Below are positions 7,404-16,460 of a stretch of 64,000 bases of DNA, piece by piece. Position 1 is the stretch's first letter. Each line of letters opens with the position of its first letter. This DNA comes from CALBZG01 sp964486295 (lineage in GTDB: Bacteria > Bacillota > Clostridia > Peptostreptococcales > Anaerovoracaceae), in assembly GCA_964486295.1 (NCBI GenBank), contig CAZAMF010000003.1:1-64000 (forward strand), read 5' to 3'. The notes below the pieces were generated by a model. It was not told where the DNA came from, searched no databases, and worked only from the letters and a program-made list of their open reading frames with translations. Position numbers and translations under genes: made by a program.

Positions 7404-8586
7404 CAATCGAATGAAAGGTGCAAAAATTTTAGTTTTGAGTCTGGCAGGCCTTTTATTGGCTGCCGTCATAGTTGTATTCATGGCAAGCGGGATCTTTTCA
7501 GAGCCCCGATATTTAGAACCATGGCAGAAGACCTATGCGGATCAGTTTGATGATCCAAGAATAAAGCTTGCAGCACATGGCATATTAGCAGCAAACGGTC
7601 ATAATATTCAGCCCTGGAAAATCAAACTGGATGATGACAAAAATGTGTTTTATTTATTTGCAGACAGCGAACGTCTGACTATCGAAGTAGATCCTTACGC
7701 AAGACAAACGATGGTGACACAGGGCACTTTTCTGGAGTACGTAAGAGTTGCCGGAGAAAAATTGGGATATAAAACCGACATAATTCTTTTCCCGGATGGG
7801 GAATACGACGAGCAGCATCTTGCAGAAAGCATAAAGACAAAACCGGTTGCCAAAATCACGTTGAAAAAACCCGAACCCCAAATCAGCCCCTTATATGATT
7901 ATATGTTTCTGCCGGACACAAACAGGGCGGTATACAAGCCAACACAGCTGACATCAGAGCAGAAAAGTAAATTGACAGCGATCAGCACGGATGCCGATTT
8001 GGAGATAAAGCTTTTTGACGATCAGGAGAATATCGAAATGCTTGGGAAGTTCGCGGTGAAAGGCGCGGAAATCGAATCGGGCGTTCATCGCATCAGTGAA
8101 GAATCCGCCAATATTTTTCGAGCCAATGAGTATGAAAAAAACAGATACCGATACGGTTTCTCCATCGAAGGGCAAGGAACAACGGGAATGATGAAACATG
8201 TGATTCAAGGGATGATTACATTGTTTCCGTCGATGAACAATGAAAAGAGTTCGGCGGATTTGTATGTTAAATCCACAAAGACTGCGGTTGACAATACGCC
8301 TGCCTATGCCATGATTATTGCTAAAGACAACAGCCGATCTGAGCAAGTGAAAAGCGGGATGCTTTATAGCAAGTTGGTTTTGACAGCGCATTCTTTAGGT
8401 TTGGTGATGCAGCCGCCAAGTCAGGTACTGGAAGAGTATCCGGAAATGAAAGAGCAATATGGCAAAATTCACCGTGTTTATGCGCCGAACGGAGAGACTA
8501 TCCAGATGTTTTTCCGTATCGGCCAGCCAACACAAGAATTTCCTCAAAGCATGAGGCGAGATGTAATGGATATCGTTGAACAGTAA
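7393..8586 (+). CDS. Acg family FMN-binding nitroreductase-like protein, membrane anchored
   Basis: The 397-residue protein starts with one hydrophobic segment (residues about 10-31) that could anchor it or export it. The Acg signature follows: LAAHGILAANGHNIQPWKIKL, where the NxQPW motif contacts flavin in nitroreductase folds, then a second nitroreductase-like half near MLYSKLVLTAHSLGLVMQPPSQ. Acg-type proteins are duplicated nitroreductase relatives, some of which sequester FMN, so redox activity cannot be assumed. It is translationally coupled to the TetR gene and is the probable regulated target. The remnant of an OsmC gene begins at its 3' end. Confidence 0.8.
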   Translation: MKNSNRMKGAKILVLSLAGLLLAAVIVVFMASGIFSEPRYLEPWQKTYADQFDDPRIKLAAHGILAANGHNIQPWKIKLDDDKNVFYLFADSERLTIEVDPYARQTMVTQGTFLEYVRVAGEKLGYKTDIILFPDGEYDEQHLAESIKTKPVAKITLKKPEPQISPLYDYMFLPDTNRAVYKPTQLTSEQKSKLTAISTDADLEIKLFDDQENIEMLGKFAVKGAEIESGVHRISEESANIFRANEYEKNRYRYGFSIEGQGTTGMMKHVIQGMITLFPSMNNEKSSADLYVKSTKTAVDNTPAYAMIIAKDNSRSEQVKSGMLYSKLVLTAHSLGLVMQPPSQVLEEYPEMKEQYGKIHRVYAPNGETIQMFFRIGQPTQEFPQSMRRDVMDIVEQ

Positions 8587-8764
8587 GAAAGAGAACCCTT
8601 TGACTCTCGAAAAAATCAGTTTTACAAGCACTATTGAATCAGATGATGTCAACGAGGAAGATATCCAAAAGGTAATCTCGCTGGCTGAGCAGATCTCTCC
8701 GGTATGGCTGGCAATCAAAAACAATGTAAAAGTTGAGTACCAATACCAAATTATTAAACGTTAG
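8576..8764 (+). pseudogene. OsmC family C-terminal remnant
   Basis: The 62 codons match only the last third of OsmC-like peroxidase/organic hydroperoxide proteins: a strand (LEKISFTSTIE), a helix (NEEDIQKVISLAEQ) and the region ISPVWLAIKNNVKVEYQYQI, where the usual motif is CPVWxxxKNNVEV. The catalytic Cys at that position is replaced by Ser. The N-terminal two thirds of the family, including the other catalytic Cys, are absent. The frame opens with a TTG inside the end of the upstream gene and no ribosome binding site. This is best read as what is left after a deletion. A free-standing small protein is the less likely alternative. Confidence 0.5.
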
Positions 8765-8816
8765 TATCCTGCCTGCCTTCAGTTAATCATAAAGTGAGAA
8801 TTGAAAGGATTAATAA

Positions 8817-9207
8817 ATGGATAAAATAATTGTATATGGAAGCCAGTATGGGACAACAAAAAGATATGCCGATGAAATTTCAAAGAGAACTGCGATAAAA
8901 CATTGTGACAGTCGGTCTTGCGGATCCCAGGGGCCAGTCCAATGTCGATAACATCAGGCGCTCCATTTCAAATCAAATACCAAAAGATTTATTTGGCAAC
9001 TGCAAAACATTCCACCTGAGAGGCGGCATTGACTACCAGAAGCTTAATTTCAAACATAAAGTGATGATGAAGCTTCTGTATAACAAAACGAAAAACACGC
9101 CTCTGGAACAATTGAATGCAGAGATGCAAGCTTTTATTGACACGTACAATACAAAGGTCGATTTTGTGGATTTTGAAAGCTTGCATGAAATAATAGAAGT
9201 CCTTTAA
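8817..9207 (+). pseudogene. flavodoxin-domain protein with internal deletion and frameshift
   Basis: ATG 8817 follows GAAAGGA and encodes MDKIIVYGSQYGTTKRYADEIS, the FMN phosphate-binding loop of flavodoxin-domain proteins. From about 8905 a different frame continues with VTVGLADPRGQSNVDNIRRSI and HLRGGIDYQKLNFKHKVMMKLLYNKTK, the usual C-terminal half of the same family, up to the stop at 9207. About 50 residues that normally join the halves, including the loop over the flavin ring, are missing and the frames do not match. The start is natural but the product would terminate early. An intact, more distant flavodoxin lies at 16457. Confidence 0.75.
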
Positions 9208-9372
9208 CTGATGTTGATCCAAATCGTCACACCTTTTGTAGTTACCAGGATACAGAATTTCTAACGACGTGGAATTATTTTCACATAATAATATGGAAAC
9301 ATAGTCTTCATTGACTATTCAAACGAATATCGTGGCGGCAGGTAAATAAATGGTGTAGGGAGGGTTTTTAAA

Positions 9373-9810
9373 TTGAATCTTATGGCTAAATTCATAACTG
9401 TTACCGGCCTTGGGATCGTGGAGTTATGGGCAGCAATTCCAGCCGGGACAGCGTTAAACCTCCATCCTTTACAAAACGGCTTAGCGGCAGGTTTAGGTGC
9501 CTTCATTGGAGTATTATTAGTTATTATAATTGGCGATGGACTACGCAATTGGTTACTAAAAAAGAAAGATAAGCCACATAAGAATGAAGGGCAGATTTAT
9601 AGAATCTGGGAAAAGTACGGAGTAATTGGATTGGGAATACTGTCTCCTCTAATTACAGGTGTGCTGTTTGGTGCAGCAATAGGTATATCATTGGGGGCAC
9701 CTCCTAAAAAACTTCTGTTCTGGATGAGTATTGGTATCACAATCTGGACAATAGTTCTGACGATCATTAGCACCCTGGGATTTACTATTTTCGAAAATAT
9801 AGCAGATTGA
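9373..9810 (+). CDS. small multidrug export family (COG2426) membrane protein
   Basis: The 145-residue protein has four hydrophobic segments and the family pattern of a small multidrug export protein: ITVTGLGIVELWAAIPAGTALNLHP at the N-terminus and KYGVIGLGILSPLITGVLFGAAIGISLGAPPKKLLFWMSIG in the centre. Both re-entrant-looking Gly/Pro-rich halves are similar, as in SNARE-associated/DedA relatives. TTG 9373 is the preferred start because GGGAGGG lies about eight bases upstream; ATG 9382 is possible. Substrate is unknown, since the family name rests on weak evidence. It appears intact although its neighbours on both sides are broken. Confidence 0.75.
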   Translation: MNLMAKFITVTGLGIVELWAAIPAGTALNLHPLQNGLAAGLGAFIGVLLVIIIGDGLRNWLLKKKDKPHKNEGQIYRIWEKYGVIGLGILSPLITGVLFGAAIGISLGAPPKKLLFWMSIGITIWTIVLTIISTLGFTIFENIAD

Positions 9811-9912
9811 AATACTGATTCATCCATCATGTTTGATGGTATTAAAGAATTATATATATCCAGATATAAGGTCATTATGTTTGATTTTCCAATTTGCACA
9901 GGAGGTGTGGGC

Positions 9913-10854
9913 ATGAACAACAAAAGGCACTTGACTCCGGACGCTTTTCATATCGATGCATGTGAATGGTGCAGGCAAATCGAGACCTTTATAAATGATA
10001 AATTTGTTCTGTCATATCGGAATGGAATTGTTGTACCAATTTCCGGAGGGCTTGATTCCAGTGTTGTAGCAGCGCTTTGCACTCGTGCGATTGGCAAGAA
10101 AAAGGTAATCGGCTTAATGCTCCCTGAAAGACTGGGAAACCCTGAAGCGGATTATTATGGCCGATTGATTGCGAAACATCTTGACATTCAAACGATGAAA
10201 ATGAACATCAGTCCGATTTTAAGAGGATTGGGGACATCGAATTTGTTCCTATCAGCCCTATCAGGCCGAGAAAGGTGAAAAGAATTTGTTACTAGGTTTC
10301 TGCAGAGGAGAAACCAATCAGCACAAATGCTTTATGTGGATTCGCTAAAAGGTAAGCTTGACGTATCATCCAGAAAATTAATTGCACAAGTCAGCTCCAA
10401 ACAACGCGCGAGACTTCTGGCTACATATAAGATTGCTGAAGAGAATAACTTAATGGTGGCAGGGTCATCCCACAAAACTGAACAGATGGTTGGACTTTTC
10501 GTCAAATACGGGATTGATGATTGTGCCGACATGATGCCTTTGAAAAACATATATCGAAGTCAGATACTACAATTGGCAGAATTCATTGGAATACCTCCCG
10601 AAATTCTAAGGCGATCGCCCAATCCTGACATCCTACCAGGCATAACAGATAAATATCAGGGCTATTTCGGGATAGACTACCTCAAGGTCGACTTAATTCT
10701 ATTGGGACTGCAGATGGAGTTAAGTACCGATGAAATTGCCAGGCAACTGGGCCTAGATGATCAGACCGTCATCCAGATGGTTGAAATAGTCAAACTTAGC
10801 GAGCGCTTTCGCAGCCACGTATCGTCGCCAGAACTGAAACAGGTTCTCAGTTGA
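9913..10854 (+). pseudogene. NAD synthetase (NadE-like), interrupted by one in-frame TGA
   Basis: AGGAGG and ATG 9913 open a frame of 313 codons that continues to 10854 with a single interruption, TGA at 10276-10278. The N-terminal part has the ATP pyrophosphatase loop PISGGLDSSVVAALC. The C-terminal part has the NadE signature: a helix RARLLATYKIAEENNLMVAGSSHKTE, then GLFVKYGIDDCADMMPLKNIYRSQ, where the nicotinate adenine dinucleotide and ammonia react. Because both halves are in one frame, a single base substitution would restore a whole NadE. Unless TGA is read through, the product lacks the second substrate-binding half. Another nadE would then be expected elsewhere in the genome. Confidence 0.75.
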
Positions 10855-10902
10855 TGCGACAAACGTGAAGACTGAGATTTAATTTAGGGGGGATGGTTTC
10901 AA

Positions 10903-11596
10903 TGGATAAATTTGAAAAATCAGCGTCGAATAAAGACTTGTTGATCAAACGTTAATTCGGTTTGTAATTGTTCTTTTCTTCATGGCTGCAGTGATATTCA
11001 TTCCGGCAGGAACATTAAAATATATAAACGGCTGGCTATTTATGCTTGTTATTTTTGCCCCAATGACCTTTGTTTTCGTGTATCTATATAATAACGACCC
11101 GGAATTATTGCGAAAAAGAATAAATTTTAAGGAAAGGCAGGCTAAACAAAGGAAATACCAGAAACTCGCCACACCGTTATACTTTTCCACGATTATTGCT
11201 TCTGGACTTGATTTTCGCTTCGGCTGGTCAAAGGTTCCGTTCTGGCTTGTAATTGTTTCACTCATCATCATATTGTGTGGATACCTAATTTTTTTTGAAG
11301 TGCTGAGAGAAAACAGCTATGCGTCAAGAACTATTCAAGTTCAAGCAGGGCAAAAGGTTATAGATTCAGGATTGTATTCATTCGTCAGACATCCAATGTA
11401 TTTATCTGTATTAATAATGTATCTCTTTTATCCTTTGGCTTTAGGCTCGTACTACGCACTGATTCCGGCACTTTCGATACCTGTTTTCCTGGTATACAGG
11501 ATAAAAGATGAAGAAAAATTTTTAATGGATGAATTGCCGGGATATATTGACTACTGTAAAAGGGTGAAATATAGGCTATTGCCTTATATTTGGTAG
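10903..11596 (+). pseudogene. isoprenylcysteine carboxyl methyltransferase-like (ICMT) membrane protein, frameshifted
   Basis: A good ribosome binding site (GGGGGG, 10887-10892) and ATG 10903 encode MDKFEKSASNKDLLIKR and then a stop at 10952. Adding one base near 10952 would join this to LIRFVIVLFFMAAVIFIPAG and on into the long frame that ends at 11596. That frame has several membrane segments and the ICMT signature: GLDFRFGW, SFVRHPMYLS, and ELPGYIDYCKRVKYRLLPYIW. The internal ATG at 10982 has no ribosome binding site, so a frameshift is more likely than a downstream start. An intact paralogue with the same motifs lies at 47703. An error in the sequence is possible. Confidence 0.7.
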
Positions 11597-11608
11597 GCGC
11601 CATTATCT

Positions 11609-12952
11609 TTACCTTTCCTTTGACTCATTTGTGCCAGGCTCATTGCCCGCCCGATTCTCAATATGAATGATTACTTTTTCAATTCTCTTTTCTGTGACTT
11701 CAACGATCTCCATGCGCAGGTGTTTGTAATTGATTTCGACAGTATCGCCCTTTACCGGTATCCTGCCCAATAGGCCAATCAGGAAGCCGCTTAACGTATC
11801 AAATTCATCAATCGGGAGTTCGACATCAAGAGGGATCTCAAGTTTGTCCAGTTCGACCAGACCATTGACCTCATAAGTATTTTCATCGATTTTCTTAATC
11901 TCAAGCTCGATTTCGTCATCTTCATCAAGAATATTTCCTACAATTTCCTCAAGCAAATCTTCTAATGTCAGAATGCCTCCTGTGCCGCCATATTCATCCA
12001 CAACGATTGCAAAGTGTGTTCTGGTAGATTGCAGATCGATAAAGACTTCATCTATCTTTTTATGGATCGAAACAAAGAAAGGCTTTCTAATAATGTCGCT
12101 TAAGTTGAAATCTTTAACTGCTTTGCTATTGTCTATTAAATGGATCAGATCCTTGACATGAAGTATCCCCACAATATCATCAATGACCTGGTCATATACC
12201 GGAATCCTTGTATACCTCTCTTCTTCAACTATCCTTAATACCTCTGATAAACTTGCAGTAATCGGCAATCCGACGATTTCCGTTCTATGCGTCATAATAT
12301 CCTCGGCTGTTTTATTATTGAATTCAAAAATATTATTGATCATGAACTTTTCGTGCTCATATATCGTCCCAAGTTCTTCCCCCACATCAACCATCATTCT
12401 GATTTCTTCTTCTGTAACATGTTCTTGCTCTGCATTTGGATCAACGCCAAACAACCTGACAAAAAAATTGGTGGAAATCGTAAGGAACTTGACGAATGGA
12501 CTTGTGATTTTTGACAAAATTGTTATCGGCCCTATTACCGTAAAAGCAATTCTTTCTGATCTTTGCATAGCCACCCTCTTCGGCACGAGTTCTCCTAAAA
12601 CCAAAGTAGCATAGGCCAATATGATGGTAATCACGATAACAGTTGATACCTTTAAAACCCTCTCCGCAATTGGAAGATGAAAAGACTGGAGGAACGCAAC
12701 AAGAGGATCGGCAAAGCTCTCTGCAGCAAAAGCGCTCGCAAGAAAGCCCGCTAGCGTAATGCCGATTTGAATCGTTGCGAGAAATTTGGTTGGCTCTCCT
12801 AACAGTTTCACCAACTGGATTGCTTTTTTATCCCCGCTATCAGCCATGATTTTGATCTTGGTATCATTCAATGAGATCAAGGCAATCTCTGATGCTGCAA
12901 AAAAGGCATTTAGCGCTACAAGTATGATTAATAACAAAACGTTTGTGCTCAT
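11609..12952 (-). CDS. CNNM/CorC-HlyC family membrane protein (hemolysin family)
   Basis: The 447-residue protein has the full three-part layout. A CNNM (DUF21) transmembrane domain covers residues 1 to about 190, with the conserved NAFFAASEIALISLN helix. A CBS pair is at about 205-330 (IMTHRTEIVGLP; GILHVKDLIHLI). A C-terminal CorC_HlyC domain is at about 350-430 (TYEVNGLVELDKL; DTLSGFLIGLLGRIP). Such proteins take part in magnesium or other divalent cation export, with the CBS pair sensing adenine nucleotides. The historical name hemolysin is misleading. It is convergent with the ICMT-like gene, 12 bases apart, and is intact, marking the right edge of the strip of broken genes. Confidence 0.9.
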   Translation of the reverse strand: MSTNVLLLIILVALNAFFAASEIALISLNDTKIKIMADSGDKKAIQLVKLLGEPTKFLATIQIGITLAGFLASAFAAESFADPLVAFLQSFHLPIAERVLKVSTVIVITIILAYATLVLGELVPKRVAMQRSERIAFTVIGPITILSKITSPFVKFLTISTNFFVRLFGVDPNAEQEHVTEEEIRMMVDVGEELGTIYEHEKFMINNIFEFNNKTAEDIMTHRTEIVGLPITASLSEVLRIVEEERYTRIPVYDQVIDDIVGILHVKDLIHLIDNSKAVKDFNLSDIIRKPFFVSIHKKIDEVFIDLQSTRTHFAIVVDEYGGTGGILTLEDLLEEIVGNILDEDDEIELEIKKIDENTYEVNGLVELDKLEIPLDVELPIDEFDTLSGFLIGLLGRIPVKGDTVEINYKHLRMEIVEVTEKRIEKVIIHIENRAGNEPGTNESKER

Positions 12953-13117
12953 TATTTCATTCTCCCTGATTCACTGGGTTCGTCTTCCATCTTATTCATT
13001 CGTTCCCCTTCAAAATAGTTATTTTAAAACTACATCATCCTGCTCAGTGTGTCAATATTCTGATAGATATGAGCATGTAATTCTATAGGCGTCAGTGCCA
13101 CGAAATTTTAGAATGGA

Positions 13118-13146
13118 TTGCACCAGCTTCGGCTGGGGGATATAAT
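13118..13146 (+). promoter_or_regulatory. promoter of the CoA-transferase gene with palindromic spacer
   Basis: TTGCAC (13118-13123), 17 bases, TATAAT (13141-13146). The spacer contains CCAGC-TTCG-GCTGG (13123-13136), a perfect 5-bp inverted repeat that could bind a regulator. If transcribed it would form a UUCG tetraloop hairpin, but it lies upstream of the expected start site. Confidence 0.65.
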
Positions 13147-13186
13147 TTAACCTGGTAGATTACGGTTCGAATGGGAGGAGAATACC

Positions 13187-14374
13187 ATGGGTGCGCTGGA
13201 TGGATTAAAAATATTGGATTTTACAACTTTGTTACCGGGACCGTTTGCTACACTGATGCTGGCCGACATGGGTGCGGAAGTATTAAAGATCAGTTCGAAA
13301 AGCAAACCGGATATCGTCGCGGATTATCCACCTTTTATCGAAGGAACCAAGATTTCGGCGAATCATGCCTGGCTTGGCAGGAATAAAAAGACCATGTTTT
13401 TAAATTTAAAAAAGCCTGAAGCAATCAAAATTGTAAAAGAACTGATCATGGATTACGACATTGTCATAGAGCAGTTTCGGCCTGGCGTTATGGATAAACT
13501 CGGCCTTGGATACAACACGCTATGCGAAATAAATCCAAGGCTCATTTACTGTTCCCTCACGGGATACGGGCAAAATGGGCCCCTTCGGATGAGAGCGGGA
13601 CATGACATCAATTACTTGGCATTAAGCGGGAACATGTCATATGCCGGCCGAAAAGAGACCGGCCCGGTACTCACAAACATGCAAATCGCTGACGTGGCAG
13701 TAGGCTCCTTGCACTCAGTAGTAGGAATCCTTGCCGCAGTCAACTACAGAAATCGGACAGGAAAAGGCCAGTTTGTCGATGTGGCCATGTACGACGGGCT
13801 CATTCCGTTTAACGCAATGGATGGAGCGGCATTCCTGGCAACTTCCAAACAGCCGAAAAGGGAAGGCCAACGTTTGAACGGTGGGTGTCTGTATGATTTC
13901 TATCAAACAAAGGATGGCCGGTACCTTAGTGTCGGTGCGCTGGAGCCGCAGTTCTGGAAGAACTTCTGCCTCTGTATCGAAAGACCCCAGTATATTGAGG
14001 GGACTGTATGGCCGGAGGATATCGAAGCTGTGAAAAATGATGTGAAAGATGTCCTCATGAGCAGGACATTATCTGAGTGGCTGGATGTATTTCGTGATAA
14101 GGATGTATGCGTTGAGCCTATTTTGTCATTAGAAGAAGCTTTATTGGAAAGCGAGCATGTAAAAGCTAGGGAAATGGTCGTTGATGTTCCGCTTCCACTC
14201 GCGCCGGGGAAAACAGTTAAGCAGCTTGGCACAGCCATCAAGCTATTGGAATGCCCAATTGAATATAAGCATGGCGGCTATCCGATGGGATATCACACAA
14301 AACAGATCCTTCAATCTCTGGGCTACTCGGAGGGCGATATTGCCAGGCTGGAACAGGAAGAAGTATTCGAATAA
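13187..14374 (+). CDS. class III CoA-transferase (CaiB/BaiF family)
   Basis: The 395-residue length and motifs match family III CoA-transferases, which move CoA between carboxylic acids through an enzyme-bound aspartyl thioester. Seen in order: GALDGLKILDFTTLLPGPFATLMLADMGAEVLKI at the N-terminus, the helix EQFRPGVMDKLGLGYNTL, LTGYGQNGPLRMRAGHDINY, and VDVAMYDG, whose Asp203 aligns with the catalytic Asp of formyl-CoA transferase. GGGAGGAG precedes ATG 13187. The substrate cannot be read; relatives use carnitine, bile acids, succinate or aryl acids. No dehydratase, racemase or acyl-CoA dehydrogenase is adjacent, so the pathway is unclear. Confidence 0.9.
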   Translation: MGALDGLKILDFTTLLPGPFATLMLADMGAEVLKISSKSKPDIVADYPPFIEGTKISANHAWLGRNKKTMFLNLKKPEAIKIVKELIMDYDIVIEQFRPGVMDKLGLGYNTLCEINPRLIYCSLTGYGQNGPLRMRAGHDINYLALSGNMSYAGRKETGPVLTNMQIADVAVGSLHSVVGILAAVNYRNRTGKGQFVDVAMYDGLIPFNAMDGAAFLATSKQPKREGQRLNGGCLYDFYQTKDGRYLSVGALEPQFWKNFCLCIERPQYIEGTVWPEDIEAVKNDVKDVLMSRTLSEWLDVFRDKDVCVEPILSLEEALLESEHVKAREMVVDVPLPLAPGKTVKQLGTAIKLLECPIEYKHGGYPMGYHTKQILQSLGYSEGDIARLEQEEVFE

Positions 14375-14455
14375 GTTACCTGGATTTCTATAAAATAAAT
14401 CGGATTTTAAAACAAGATTCAGGAGACTGATAAACATTTAATCGGAGGCAACTTG

Positions 14456-15172
14456 ATGAACAAAACTAAAAGGACAACGCTTTTTGTAATTATTTTAGCA
14501 TTATCTTCAATTATTGTTTACGGGATTCAGATCCTGGTTTTTAATAATCCTGTAGACACTAAGTTCTACCTGCTCCAGGATATCGGTTTTTTGCCGATCC
14601 AGGTTATTCTGGTCACTCTTTTCCTGAACAAGCTTCTGAGTATTCTGGAGAGTCAACAGAAAATGAAGAAGCTTAATGTAATCATCAGCGCATTTTTCTC
14701 TGAAATCGGAACCACGATCATAGAGGAGCTATCAAGAGAAAACGAGGCATATCCCGTTTTATGCAAAAATATTAAGACCACGGAATTTAATAAAAGCGAT
14801 ACTAAAGAAATGAAGAACCTGATCCGAAATCATGAATTCAAGATGACACTGACTTCGGAAAAGCTAAATAGATTGCAATCAGTTCTGGCTGAAAGGAGAT
14901 CACTACTGTTAAGGATGCTTGAAAACCCGAATTTGATGGAGCACGATTCCTTTACCGACATGCTATGGTCGGTTTTCCACCTCGCTGATGAACTTGAAGC
15001 CAGGAGCAGCTTTGATAATTTATCGCAAAACGACATAAAACATCTTGAGGTTGATGCCATCAGGGCATATAAGGCTTTAGTACTGGAGTGGGTGGACTAT
15101 ATGAGATATCTTCATGACGAGTACCCATATTTGTATTCTCTGGCAATCAGAAAAAACCCATTCTGTGCATAA
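14456..15172 (+). CDS. uncharacterised membrane protein with two N-terminal TM segments and a helical cytoplasmic domain
   Basis: ATG 14456 follows CGGAGG. The 238-residue product has hydrophobic segments at about residues 9-28 and 42-62, then a long charged helical region beginning LESQQKMKKLNVIISAFFSEIGTTIIEEL and ending RYLHDEYPYLYSLAIRKNPF. I believe similar proteins with the same FLPIQVILVTL and ISAFFSEIG stretches exist in other Clostridia, but no function is known to me. The helical part could be a coiled-coil interaction domain. No operon partner: the gene is followed by a convergent acetyltransferase-like gene 31 bases away. Confidence 0.65.
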   Translation: MNKTKRTTLFVIILALSSIIVYGIQILVFNNPVDTKFYLLQDIGFLPIQVILVTLFLNKLLSILESQQKMKKLNVIISAFFSEIGTTIIEELSRENEAYPVLCKNIKTTEFNKSDTKEMKNLIRNHEFKMTLTSEKLNRLQSVLAERRSLLLRMLENPNLMEHDSFTDMLWSVFHLADELEARSSFDNLSQNDIKHLEVDAIRAYKALVLEWVDYMRYLHDEYPYLYSLAIRKNPFCA

Positions 15173-15203
15173 AGCCGGTGCTGATGCCAAGATAGGCTTT
15201 GGC

Positions 15204-15809
15204 TTATCGCACGAGTCTCATCATACAAAAGCAAGTCAAACCAATCTGATCAGAGCTTTTGGATTCCATCAATTGGAATCCAAAATGTTCATAAATTGGA
15301 ATGTTGACGAGGTTGAACGTCTCCAATACGATAGGCATCTTTCTATTATCACAATCTCTTAGAACAGGCGTTAATAATTTTCTAAATGAGCCTGTTCCTT
15401 TCTCGGAATCCGCAATTGCTACGACTAATAAGTGAAACACATCTCCATCAAAATATTTGAAATGCCAATTTTGCGGGATGATTTCATTTTCCAATAAAGC
15501 TTTATTCTGCAGCACCAGGAGTTCATCCGGAGTGGCTTCTTCTAAGAGTTTCATGGAAGCTTGTTGGAATACTTCAAGTAATAACTCTTCTGAAAATTCT
15601 TTTGTTGAATAACCAATTAATAATCCTTGACCGCCATCGAGAACTTGAACCGCATTTTGTTGATTAAAAGCATGAATTTGACCTTCGCATTGCAGAGAAA
15701 AAAGCAGCTCGGCACGTTCCAAATCCTCAATCTGAAATTGAACACCGGGATCTTGCAGAAACCTCGATGTCATAAGGTGAGCGTACTTTTTTAATTCATC
15801 CTCTTTCAT
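15204..15809 (-). CDS. GNAT-like acyltransferase
   Basis: ATG 15809 follows CGAGGAG at good spacing and was preferred over an upstream ATG in the same frame. The 201-residue protein has a helical N-terminus (EDELKKYAHLMTSRFLQDPG) and the acetyltransferase core. The core includes a strand HLLVVAIADSEKGTGSFRKLLTPVLRDC, with a degraded Q/RxxGxG loop (KGTGSF), and the C-terminal pattern VLETFNLVNIPIYEHFGFQLMES, where N-x-P/Y-x-x-x-GF is the usual GNAT end. Donor and substrate are unknown. It is transcribed divergently from the marR operon, with the start codons about 170 bases apart. Confidence 0.7.
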   Translation of the reverse strand: MKEDELKKYAHLMTSRFLQDPGVQFQIEDLERAELLFSLQCEGQIHAFNQQNAVQVLDGGQGLLIGYSTKEFSEELLLEVFQQASMKLLEEATPDELLVLQNKALLENEIIPQNWHFKYFDGDVFHLLVVAIADSEKGTGSFRKLLTPVLRDCDNRKMPIVLETFNLVNIPIYEHFGFQLMESKSSDQIGLTCFCMMRLVR

Positions 15810-15900
15810 ACCGATTCTCCTCGCCAGATAATGACCCGTAGAACTAAAGAACAGCCTTTGTAAGTTTATCATATTTTATGGAATTATTCGAGGCAGGGAG

Positions 15901-15952
15901 TTGACAAATACTAAATAGGTAATATATTATATATTTAAGTAACGTATTACCT
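15901..15952 (+). promoter_or_regulatory. marR operon promoter with palindromic operator
   Basis: TTGACA at 15901-15906 with a TATTAT (15925-15930) or TATATT (15923-15928) -10 element. AGGTAATA (15917-15924) and TATTACCT (15945-15952) are perfect inverted repeats overlapping the -10 region and the likely start site, as expected for a MarR operator. Confidence 0.7.
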
Positions 15953-15977
15953 ATAAATTTGCAGGGGGAGCGATTGA

Positions 15978-16460
15978 ATGGATCAAACAACACAAATGCC
16001 CGATAAACAATACATTTTTGGCTCACTTTTAATTATTGCGAATCGGATGGATACGCTCTTGGAAAGGGAACTCAGACAATTTGGCGTAACATCAAAGCAA
16101 TGGTTTTTGTCGGTTATCATAGATAGCTTGTTTACAGAGCCTCCGACAATGAAAGAAGTCGCAAGAGAAATGGGCAGTTCGCATCAGAATGTTAAGCAGG
16201 TTGCATTGAAACTGCAGGAGAAGAATCTGCTCACGTTGTTTAAGGATAAAAAGGACAGAAGAGTCACCAGAATAAGTATGACTGATGAGAGTCAGGACTT
16301 TTGGAAAAAAACGCAGCCTAAGGGAACAATATTTACTGAAGCACTATTTGAGGGGATTAAAAAGGAAGACCTGCAAGTAGCCCGGCAAGTAATGCAAAAA
16401 ATAATGGATAATTTGGAACTGATGGAAAAGGGAAACGAAGAGGAGGCTGATAAAGAATGA
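15978..16460 (+). CDS. MarR family transcriptional regulator
   Basis: The 160-residue protein has the winged-helix MarR layout: dimerisation helix (IFGSLLIIANRMDTLLERELRQF), DNA-recognition region (PPTMKEVAREMGSSHQNVKQVALKLQEKNLL) and wing (TLFKDKKDRRVTRISMTDES). GGGGGAG precedes ATG 15978 within 12 bases. Its start region carries an inverted repeat over the promoter, so autorepression is likely. It overlaps the flavodoxin gene by four bases (ATGA), and a membrane protein gene follows, so the regulator probably controls the three-gene unit 15978-17861. Confidence 0.9.
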   Translation: MDQTTQMPDKQYIFGSLLIIANRMDTLLERELRQFGVTSKQWFLSVIIDSLFTEPPTMKEVAREMGSSHQNVKQVALKLQEKNLLTLFKDKKDRRVTRISMTDESQDFWKKTQPKGTIFTEALFEGIKKEDLQVARQVMQKIMDNLELMEKGNEEEADKE

